Shown piece after piece: positions 5,990 to 11,401 of a DNA stretch of 11,401 nucleotides. Source of the DNA: an uncultured Campylobacter sp. GTDB taxonomy: Bacteria; Campylobacterota; Campylobacteria; Campylobacterales; Campylobacteraceae. The notes under the pieces are model-generated. The model did not search any database and was not told the DNA's origin. It saw only the letters and a list, made by a program, of their open reading frames with translations. The translations under genes and the position numbers were made by a program. Within the stretch, counting starts at the first letter, position 1. Each line of letters opens with the position of its first letter. The stretch lies in contig NZ_CALHIK010000105.1 of NCBI RefSeq assembly GCF_938030785.1, positions 1-11,401 on the forward strand, written 5' to 3'.

Positions 5990-6586
5990 TCATCGCACAG
6001 GCTTGCTTCTAAAGCCATAATAAGGATAATCCATTGCCGCGGCGGCGGCTTCGCGCGCAGAGGCGCCTGCGAATTTCTCGATCACGCAAAGCCCAAGCTC
6101 GATAGAGCTGCTCACGCCGCCAGCAGTGATGATCTCGCCTCCTGCGGGCAGGCTCTCGCGTACGAGCCGCTCGTGCACGACGTCCGCGCAGTAAGGCGTC
6201 AGCAGATCGTAACAAAACGGATGCGTAGTCGCACGCCTACCTCGCAAAAACCCCGCCGCGCCCAGAAGCAGCGAACCGGTGCAAACGCTAAACTTATACT
6301 TCGCATCGCGCGCGGTTGCGAGCCACGAGATGAAGCCCGCATCGTCTTTAAGGCGGCGCGTCGCCATACCGCCGGGCACAAAAACCGCATCAAAGCCGCC
6401 TAGATCCGTCGTGATCTCGCCCGCATCGATCGTAAGGCCGCCGCTGTCCGAAACCTGCCGCTCGCGCGAGCAAAACCTCATCTCAAGCTGCGGGCGGACG
6501 GCTTTGAGCCTTAGCATACAATCGTAAAACCCCACAAAATCGAGGTGCGTCTGTCCGCTAAACATCACAAGCGCTAGATTTTTCAT
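5990..6586 (-). CDS. DJ-1/PfpI-family protein, isonitrile-hydratase-like
   Basis: This 198-residue single-domain class-I glutamine-amidotransferase-like protein carries the nucleophile-elbow cysteine in SVCTGSLLLGAAG (Cys102, Thr103). Asp16 is in the N-terminal HLDFVGFYD. These match in spacing the Asp-Cys-Thr set known for Pseudomonas isonitrile hydratase. VPGGM (70-74) and EIITAGGVSSSIELGL (151-166) are typical of this branch. Relatives hydrate isonitriles or have unknown small-molecule roles; some form the N-terminal half of AraC regulators, but there is no DNA-binding domain here. The frame is open to a GTG at 6613, but the ATG at 6586 has AAGGAC upstream and begins the first beta-strand (MKNLALVMF), so I choose it. 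It is cytosolic. Family confidence is high; the substrate is inferred only. Confidence 0.88.
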   Translation of the reverse strand: MKNLALVMFSGQTHLDFVGFYDCMLRLKAVRPQLEMRFCSRERQVSDSGGLTIDAGEITTDLGGFDAVFVPGGMATRRLKDDAGFISWLATARDAKYKFSVCTGSLLLGAAGFLRGRRATTHPFCYDLLTPYCADVVHERLVRESLPAGGEIITAGGVSSSIELGLCVIEKFAGASAREAAAAAMDYPYYGFRSKPVR

Positions 6587-6760
6587 AATCCGTCCTTTAA
6601 ATTTATCGCTCACCGTAGCAGTTTTCGGCTCGTCGCCGTTAAAATTTTCAGCGCTGCAGCCACAACGAGCGTCTGTTTAAAACGCCCGTTTAAATTTAGC
6701 GACCGAATGCCCGCTCGGCTAAAATTTTAAAATTTCATCCTGTCGGGCAGCAGAATTTTA

Positions 6761-6774
6761 CCGCCTACGGGCGG
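6761..6774. terminator. Short G+C hairpin downstream of the thyX unit
   Basis: CCGCC and GGCGG form a 5-bp stem with the loop TACG, flanked by A+T-rich DNA with AATTTT on the + strand side. It is about 36 bases past the end of the unknown gene at 6810-7556 (minus). This is a plausible but weak terminator in an otherwise featureless 223-bp gap. Confidence 0.3.
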
Positions 6775-6809
6775 AATTTTAAAAGCAAATTTAAAATTTC
6801 GCGCGCTTT

Positions 6810-7556
6810 TTATTCTGCATTACTCAGACCCGTAAAAGCCCGCAAGCCCGCATAATGCAGCTTTCTTGAAACATTCTCAAATTCCAAATCCCAAACCCCC
6901 TCGTCATATTTCCATTCAAACGGCGTTTTGTAATTTTCGTAAATTTTACGAGCCTGCTCATTTACCTCTTTGGTGAGCTCCGCGATATTCAAGGCCTTGC
7001 CCGCCTCGCTCATCATCAAATGCCAGTTATCCAAATCGGCGGGGTATTGCGTATGGATGGATTTCTCTCGCGGCAGATAATACACAAAATCGCTTGTATC
7101 AAAAGGAAATAGCGTATGACACAACGCTATTTCGTAGATGTCTTGGGCAAATACGGTCGAAAGCTGCTCGTCCGAATAGCCGAAAGTCGAAACATATAAA
7201 AAGCTACGCAAGATGCTCGCTAAATTTCTACAGACCGGCGCGAAGGCGTATCTGCGCGCCTGCTGCGTTAAGGCGCCGTTTCGAATAAAACTTATGGCGC
7301 TATCGATCTCTTTTCTTCTTGCTTGCACGTATTTTATCTTTTTAAACCGCCAAGCTTGCATCAGTTCTAAAGAATTGTCGATAGCTCGCAGATGCTTATC
7401 TCTTTTTTCATCCGCCGTGCCGCTTAGCTCCGCGATCCTCGCAGCAGCCTGCCTCCAAAACGGAATCAGGGTTTTTACCCATCCTAGATAGCTAAGATAA
7501 AGCGCGTCCGGCTCCTCCTTTTCAAAAGCCGCTCTCATCTGCGTAAGTTTTATCAT
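6810..7556 (-). CDS. Unknown soluble protein next to thyX
   Basis: This 248-residue protein has no signal peptide or membrane span. It is rich in aromatic and charged residues and looks mainly alpha-helical (for example YLGWVKTLIPFWRQAAARIAEL in two parts at about 23-44, and NEQARKIYENYKTPFEW near 199-215). I recognise no family motif. The start at 7556 has a modest AAGGGC upstream; Met7 (MRAAFEKEE) is a possible alternative. It begins 35 bp after the thyX stop on the same strand with no visible terminator between, so it is probably co-transcribed with thyX. A link to nucleotide metabolism can only be inferred from that. Codon use matches its neighbours. Confidence 0.8.
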   Translation of the reverse strand: MIKLTQMRAAFEKEEPDALYLSYLGWVKTLIPFWRQAAARIAELSGTADEKRDKHLRAIDNSLELMQAWRFKKIKYVQARRKEIDSAISFIRNGALTQQARRYAFAPVCRNLASILRSFLYVSTFGYSDEQLSTVFAQDIYEIALCHTLFPFDTSDFVYYLPREKSIHTQYPADLDNWHLMMSEAGKALNIAELTKEVNEQARKIYENYKTPFEWKYDEGVWDLEFENVSRKLHYAGLRAFTGLSNAE

Positions 7557-7591
7557 CGCAGCCCTTTTTGTATCTAAATTTATCCCGCGCG

Positions 7592-8227
7592 CTACTCTTC
7601 GCCTTGCATCTTCTCGCCTGCCATGCAGCTTTGGAATATAAATTTATGCTCCTGCGGCAGCGCATGATAAATTTTACCGGCAAGCTCGCGGATCTCCCAA
7701 AGCGCCGCCTTGCTAGAGCGCAGAGCGAGGAAGTTTTGCAAGCTACGAGCGTTTATGCTCCAGCTAAGCTCGCTCTTGTAGCACTCTGGCAGGCAGTATT
7801 TGGCGATATCAAGGCTGATTGGGGTTTGTAAGATTACACGCAGATTTTCAAGAGCTGCGATACTTGCGTTATCGACCGCTTCGTTGCCCGTAAGCACTAT
7901 GTATCGCGCGGCGTTTTCGAAATCTCCTTGCGCGAAGCTACCCTCGCCGCGCAATTCTTTGAGAGTGTAGCGAGTGGATTTTACGCTAAGGCTTGCGAGG
8001 CGGTGGCGCGCCAGCTCCTGAAGCAGCGCGCGCGAAATACCGCTGATGTAGAAGTTGTAGTAGAGGTGCTCGAGCGTGCTTGAGTGCTTGAGCTGGTTGC
8101 CGACGCGATCTATTAGCGCCAGGTCTTTGGTGCCACCGCAATCGCCGCGCTCAAAGCTCTGCCAGCAGGTGCGGATCGCGTTTGAGCAGACCCAAAGCGG
8201 AGTGAAATTTAGAAGTTTGACTTGCAT
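7592..8227 (-). CDS. thyX: Flavin-dependent thymidylate synthase
   Basis: The enzyme methylates dUMP to dTMP using methylene-tetrahydrofolate, with FAD and NADPH as reductant. It replaces ThyA in many epsilonproteobacteria. The diagnostic RHRX7S motif is at 74-84 (RHRLASLSVKS), followed by TRY at 85-87. HSSTLEH is at 48-54 and the dUMP-binding QELARHR at 70-76. NARSLQNFLALR is at 159-170 and LWEIRELA at 176-183. It is 211 residues long. The frame is open to 8335, but I choose the ATG at 8227 because it begins the conserved MQVKLLNFTPLWVC core, has AAAGG upstream, and leaves room for a -10 box that would otherwise lie inside the gene. It is cytosolic, and the protein forms tetramers in known family members. 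It is probably the first gene of an operon with the unknown gene at 6810-7556. Confidence 0.96.
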   Translation of the reverse strand: MQVKLLNFTPLWVCSNAIRTCWQSFERGDCGGTKDLALIDRVGNQLKHSSTLEHLYYNFYISGISRALLQELARHRLASLSVKSTRYTLKELRGEGSFAQGDFENAARYIVLTGNEAVDNASIAALENLRVILQTPISLDIAKYCLPECYKSELSWSINARSLQNFLALRSSKAALWEIRELAGKIYHALPQEHKFIFQSCMAGEKMQGEE

Positions 8228-8258
8228 GTTTTGCCTTTGGTTTTGAAATTTTTGGATG

Positions 8259-8264
8259 ATTTTA
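8259..8264 (-). promoter_or_regulatory. Likely -10 box for thyX
   Basis: On the minus strand TAAAAT in the context ACGCTAAAATCATCC lies 31 bases upstream of the chosen ATG. It supports the shorter thyX start because it falls inside the longer frame. Confidence 0.45.
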
Positions 8265-8295
8265 GCGTTTCGGGACTTAAAATTTAGCAGGGCTC

Positions 8296-8309
8296 GGATA
8301 TTCATATCC
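8296..8309. promoter_or_regulatory. Inverted repeat between divergent thyX and symporter genes
   Basis: GGATAT and ATATCC are separated by TC, a 14-bp dyad about 32 bases upstream of the thyX -10 box and about 70 bases upstream of the symporter -10 box. It could be an operator shared by the divergent promoters, but I know of no regulator with this site. Confidence 0.25.
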
Positions 8310-8380
8310 AAATCTCGCTCCGTTTGCTCTCTCAAGCGACTTTGGTAAAATTTAAATACCGCCTTTAAGCTGGAATTTGC

Positions 8381-8386
8381 TAATAT
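8381..8386 (+). promoter_or_regulatory. Likely -10 box for the first symporter gene
   Basis: TAATAT in the context TTTGCTAATATTGCGGC lies 28 bases upstream of the ATG. The leader of roughly 22 nt contains AAAAAAGGTG as ribosome-binding site. No -35 box is seen. Confidence 0.45.
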
Positions 8387-8414
8387 TGCGGCTAAATTTT
8401 AAAAAAGGTGCAAA

Positions 8415-9764
8415 ATGAACGATAAATTTACGCGCATCGGCTTTATCTTGGCCGTCGCAGGCAGTGCCGTGGGGCTCGGCAACGCGTGGAAATTCCCCAC
8501 TCTCGTGGGTCAAAACGGCGGCAGCGCCTTCATCCTGCTCTATCTTTTGCTGACATTTTTAGTAAGTTTCGTCCTTTTTATCGGCGAAATTTGTATCGGA
8601 AGGATCGGCGAGAGCGATCCCGTGGACTCTTTCAGACGCCTAGCGCCTACGCATAAAGAGGCTTGGAGCAAGATGGGATTTTTTATGATCTCGGGACTTC
8701 TCATCTACTCGTTTTACAGCGTCGTGATGGGCTGGATCTTAAAATACACGATCACGTCGGCATTTTCGCTGCCAAGCAATATGGCGCAAAGCGGCGAGAT
8801 ATTTTCCGCTCTACTAAAAGATAGCCCGATCATCGCGATAGCCTGCTTTAGCGTGATGTCGCTCGTGTGCTTTTACATCGTCTCGCGCGGCATCAAAAGC
8901 GGTATCGAGCGGCTAAACGTCTGGATGATGCCCGCGCTTTTCATACTTTTAGTGCTGATGGTGGTGTATTCGATGAGCTTCGACGGCTTTAGCAAAAGCG
9001 CAAAATTCCTGCTCGTGCCCGATTTTAGCGCGCTAAATTCTAAAAGCGTGCTCGAAGCGCTCGGTCTTGCGTTTTTTACGCTATCGCTGGGCGTTACGAC
9101 GATTATGACCTACGCCGCGAGCCTACCGGAGCGCACCAATATCCTAACTTCGAGCCTAAACATCGTATTTATTAACGTTATGATCGGCATAATGATGGGA
9201 CTCGTGGTTTTTACCTTTATTTTTGAATTTAACGCAGATCCGGCGCAATCGGGCCCGGGGCTTATTTTTGTCTCGCTTGCGATGCTGTTTAGCAAGCTGG
9301 GCGCGATCGGGCACGTGCTGGCGTTCGCGTTTTTTCTTACATTGATTTTTGCAGCGATCACTTCGGCGATCTCGATGATCGAGCCTTCGGTGTATTATCT
9401 CGTAAAATCGCACAAAATAAGCCGCCTGCGCGCCTGCGCGATCGTTTTTGCGTTTACCTACGTCCTCGGCATCGCGTGCATTTTGGGCTACTACGGCGCT
9501 ACGGCGGATAGCTTTAGCATACTCGGCACGCCGTTTTTCGATGTGCTAGACTACGCGACCTCGAAAATTTTAATGCCGATAGGCGGGCTCGTAATCGTAG
9601 TTTTCGTGGGATTTGTGATGCGAAAAGAAGCCGTCCACGCGCTACTGGCGCCGTATATGGGCGAGCTCGGATTTAAAATTTGGTACTTCGTGCTGCTGCG
9701 CTGCGTCTCGCCCGTAGCCATAATTTTGATCGCGCTAAGAGAGCTTGGAATTTTACGCATCTAA
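8415..9764 (+). CDS. Sodium:neurotransmitter-symporter-family transporter (copy 1)
   Basis: This 449-residue inner-membrane LeuT-fold transporter couples Na+ entry to uptake of an amino acid or related amine. The first helix carries AGSAVGLGNAWKFP (15-28): Gly16, Ala18, Val19 and Asn23 match the LeuT Na1/Na2 residues. Tyr101 aligns with LeuT Tyr108 (substrate carboxylate). FFTLSLG at 220-226 gives Thr222 (Na1) and Ser224 (LeuT Ser256, substrate amine). FAAITSAISMIEP at 312-324 gives Thr316 and Ser317 (Na2). LeuT gate Arg30 is Lys26 here. The length and hydrophobicity suggest 11 spans, as in many bacterial members, rather than 12. GGTG 4 bases upstream supports the start. It is followed by a paralogue in the same orientation. 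The substrate cannot be told from the sequence. Confidence 0.93.
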   Translation: MNDKFTRIGFILAVAGSAVGLGNAWKFPTLVGQNGGSAFILLYLLLTFLVSFVLFIGEICIGRIGESDPVDSFRRLAPTHKEAWSKMGFFMISGLLIYSFYSVVMGWILKYTITSAFSLPSNMAQSGEIFSALLKDSPIIAIACFSVMSLVCFYIVSRGIKSGIERLNVWMMPALFILLVLMVVYSMSFDGFSKSAKFLLVPDFSALNSKSVLEALGLAFFTLSLGVTTIMTYAASLPERTNILTSSLNIVFINVMIGIMMGLVVFTFIFEFNADPAQSGPGLIFVSLAMLFSKLGAIGHVLAFAFFLTLIFAAITSAISMIEPSVYYLVKSHKISRLRACAIVFAFTYVLGIACILGYYGATADSFSILGTPFFDVLDYATSKILMPIGGLVIVVFVGFVMRKEAVHALLAPYMGELGFKIWYFVLLRCVSPVAIILIALRELGILRI

Positions 9765-9851
9765 GCGCGGGTTGAAATTTTGCGGATTAGGCGCGAGTTA
9801 AATTTAAAATTCTACGCAGAAACGGTACGCAAAATTTTGCGGTAGCCCGCG

Positions 9852-9936
9852 CGGCATCGCGCTTGGAATTTTAAAATTTAGCGCTAAAGTGTAACCCAAA
9901 GCGGCGCGCCAAATTTCATAGCGAACTTGCGGCGAT
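9852..9936. repeat. Imperfect direct repeat, copy A (85 bp)
   Basis: It aligns with copy B at 10091-10174 at about 84% identity (71 of 85, hand alignment with one gap). The 21 bases at 9904-9924 (GCGCGCCAAATTT...) are identical in both, and both copies begin with CGGCATCGCG and end with TTGCGGCGAT. The start-to-start distance is 239 bp. Confidence 0.7.
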
Positions 9937-10090
9937 CCGTGAGCGGCTATGGCGGCTTACAAAAATCGCGCTTGGAATTTTATGTCCAGACAAGAGCGTG
10001 CGGCCACCGCAATCAGCTTTCGACGCGACCGCGCTAACCCACGCGCCAACCTGCGCAAGATCGCGGCAAAGACGCCGTAGTGCAGCTGCA

Positions 10091-10174
10091 CGGCATCGCG
10101 CGCGAAATTTTAAAATTTAGCGCCAAAGCAGTCCAAAAGTAGCGCGCCAAATTTCATAGCGAGATTGCGGCGAT
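10091..10174. repeat. Imperfect direct repeat, copy B (84 bp)
   Basis: This is the partner of 9852-9936, in the same orientation. It ends 55 bp before the start codon of the second transporter. The bases at 10142-10162 are identical to 9904-9924. Confidence 0.7.
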
Positions 10175-10179
10175 AGTTT

Positions 10180-10195
10180 GGAATTTTAAAATTCC
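10180..10195. repeat. 16-bp perfect palindrome upstream of second symporter gene
   Basis: GGAATTTTAAAATTCC is its own reverse complement. It lies 34 bp before the ATG and just past repeat copy B. It could be an operator, but such A/T palindromes arise easily from the AAATTT-type words common in this genome. Confidence 0.35.
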
Positions 10196-10229
10196 GCGGC
10201 TTTAAAATTTAAAAATCATCGGAGTGAAA

Positions 10230-11401
10230 ATGAACGATAAATTTAGCAAAATCGGCTTCATACTTGCCGTCGCAGGCGGCGCGGTGGGGCTTGGCAACGC
10301 ATGGAAATTCCCCACCCTCGTGGGTCAAAACGGCGGCAGCGCCTTCGTGCTTTTATACCTCGCGCTCACGCTGGGAGTGGGCTTTAGCATATTCTTAGCC
10401 GAGATGGCGCTAGGCAGGCTAAGCGGGAGGGATCTACCGAGCGCGTACGAGACGCTGGCACCGCGCGGCGGACGCAAATGGCGCGCGGGAGGCATTTTCA
10501 TCGCGGGCGGCATGCTGGTGCTGTCCTTTTACCTCGTCATCCTCGGCTGGGTGATCCGATATATCTTTTTGGGCTTTTCTCCACTACCTTCAACCGCCGA
10601 AGAAGCGGGTGCCGTATTTGACGATCTCATCTCGCATTCGCTAGCCACGAGCCTGGGCTTTTACGCGCTTGCGCTCGTGCTGACGCTCTCCGTCGTCGCG
10701 CGCGGCATCAAAAGCGGCATCGAGCGGCTAAACGTCGTGATGATGCCGCTGCTTTTCGTGCTGCTGCTTGCGATGCTTGCGTATGCGTGCACGATGCAGG
10801 GCTTCGGCGCGGCGGCGAAATTTCTTTTCTACCCCGACTTCGGCAAAATCACCGTTAGCTCCATCCTCTCCGCGCTCGGGCTCGCGCTCTTTACCCTGTG
10901 CGTGGGCGTCGGCTGTATCGCAGCATACGCGGCGTCGCTTAGCGAGGGGGTGCGGCTGGTACGCAGCTCGGTAAACATCGTATTTATCAACATCGCGATC
11001 GGGCTGATGATGGGGCTCATCGTCTTTACCTTCATCTTCGAATTCCATGCCGATCCCGCGCAGGGTGCGGGGCTTGTGTTCGTCTCGCTCACTACGATGT
11101 TTGCAAAAATGGGGCTAGCTGGGCAGGTGCTTGAAGTCGCGTTTTTCGTCTCGCTCTTTTTCGCGGGGATCACGAGCGCGGTTTCGATGATCGAGCCTTT
11201 CGTCTTCTATCTCATCGGCAGGTTTAAAATTTCGCGTCTGCGCGCAGTCTGTATCTCTGGGTGCGTCATAGCGGTGCTCGGCGCGTGCTCGCTGCTATCG
11301 ATGCACGCGGATTATGCGAGCAAATTTAAGCTTTTCGGCGCGAGCTTTTTTGACTGTTTGGACTTCGTAAGCTCAAACGTCATGCTGCCCCTCGGCGCGC
11401 T
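10230..11401 (+). CDS. Sodium:neurotransmitter-symporter-family transporter (copy 2), 3' end cut by window edge
   Basis: The frame is open from the ATG at 10230 to the right edge: 390 complete codons of an expected ~440-450. GGAG 5 bases upstream of ATG supports the start. It is clearly paralogous to the upstream gene: both begin MNDKF, and positions 18-39 differ little. AGGAVGLGNAWKFP (15-28) keeps Ala18, Val19 and Asn23. Tyr101 is in SFYLVILGW, Thr222 is present, and FAGITSAVSMIEP (311-323) keeps Thr315 and Ser316 for Na2. The residue matching LeuT Ser256, which contacts the substrate amine, is Cys224 here (LFTLCVG) but Ser224 in copy 1. The two transporters probably differ in substrate. 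The DNA is more G+C-rich than the neighbours (up to about 70% in some 60-base lines). Confidence 0.93.
   Translation, partial: MNDKFSKIGFILAVAGGAVGLGNAWKFPTLVGQNGGSAFVLLYLALTLGVGFSIFLAEMALGRLSGRDLPSAYETLAPRGGRKWRAGGIFIAGGMLVLSFYLVILGWVIRYIFLGFSPLPSTAEEAGAVFDDLISHSLATSLGFYALALVLTLSVVARGIKSGIERLNVVMMPLLFVLLLAMLAYACTMQGFGAAAKFLFYPDFGKITVSSILSALGLALFTLCVGVGCIAAYAASLSEGVRLVRSSVNIVFINIAIGLMMGLIVFTFIFEFHADPAQGAGLVFVSLTTMFAKMGLAGQVLEVAFFVSLFFAGITSAVSMIEPFVFYLIGRFKISRLRAVCISGCVIAVLGACSLLSMHADYASKFKLFGASFFDCLDFVSSNVMLPLGA

Larger units (their letters stand above)
9765..10229 (+). other. 465-bp non-coding gap between the two symporter genes
   Basis: I see no convincing reading frame in this gap. It contains the two 85-bp repeats and the palindrome at 10180-10195. 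The word CTTGGAATTTTA recurs at 9744 (inside the end of the first transporter gene), 9862 and 9971, with a TTTGGAATTTTA variant at 10177. TAAAAT at 10203-10208 could be a -10 box for the second transporter, leaving a short leader with GGAG at 10221-10224. The gap could be a decayed duplication or an untranslated regulatory region; a tRNA is not apparent. Confidence 0.5.

Noticed and set aside
5699..6403. 234-codon + strand frame overlapping two minus-strand genes
   Set aside because: It is antisense to the unknown membrane-anchored gene and the DJ-1-family gene, both of which have good starts; the translation has no domain-like pattern.
6587..6613. GTG start for the DJ-1-family gene
   Set aside because: There is no ribosome-binding site before the GTG. 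The ATG at 6586 has AAGGAC upstream and begins the expected first strand.
8228..8335. 36-residue N-terminal extension of thyX
   Set aside because: The conserved ThyX core starts at MQVKLLNFTP (8227). The extension overlaps a likely -10 box and a dyad and has no family counterpart.
10325..11173. Several minus-strand frames opposite the second symporter gene
   Set aside because: They are antisense shadows of a continuous + strand transporter frame that runs off the window edge.

Overview
The window looks like chromosomal DNA of a Campylobacter-type epsilonproteobacterium (Campylobacterota). The reasons are the very frequent AAATTT/TAAATTTA/AAAATTTT words, the ThyX sequence (FTPLWVCSNAIRTCWQSF), the PEB1-like solute-binding proteins, TAAAAT/TATATT-type -10 boxes without clear -35 boxes, and a mixed base composition: G+C-rich genes separated by A+T-rich spacers. 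A moderate-G+C oral Campylobacter (gracilis/showae/rectus group) is my guess. The species cannot be fixed from this sequence alone.

Layout. Positions 1-731 (+) are the 3' end of a multi-span membrane protein of unknown function. Positions 946-3882 (-) hold three tandem paralogous periplasmic amino-acid-type solute-binding proteins. They are separated by hairpins, and two of them have their own likely promoters; no permease or ATPase gene is present. The gap between the second and third copies carries a 15-bp-stem hairpin, a 16-bp perfect palindrome and a three-unit 20-bp tandem repeat. Positions 4058-4753 (-) are ung (uracil-DNA glycosylase). Positions 4900-5154 (-) are an open frame for a small hydrophobic protein with no usable start codon; it may be a broken gene. 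Positions 5299-5910 (-) encode an unknown membrane-anchored protein in a conspicuously A+T-rich patch. Positions 5990-6586 (-) encode a DJ-1/PfpI-family protein resembling isonitrile hydratase. Positions 7592-8227 (-) are thyX, followed 35 bp downstream by an unknown soluble protein (6810-7556, -), probably in one operon.

From 8415 the strand switches. Two tandem sodium:neurotransmitter-symporter-family transporters (8415-9764, and 10230 to the window end) lie on the + strand. They are separated by 465 bp of non-coding DNA carrying an 85-bp imperfect direct repeat. The second transporter runs off the right edge.

How the genes fit together. The window mixes amino-acid handling (three binding proteins, two Na+-coupled amino-acid/amine-type transporters) with thymidylate synthesis and uracil repair (thyX, ung). 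No CRISPR array, phage, transposase, tRNA or rRNA gene is visible. I see no clear multi-gene novel system. The most unusual items are the start-less small membrane ORF, the orphan binding-protein trio with diverged ligand residues, and the repeats between the symporter genes.
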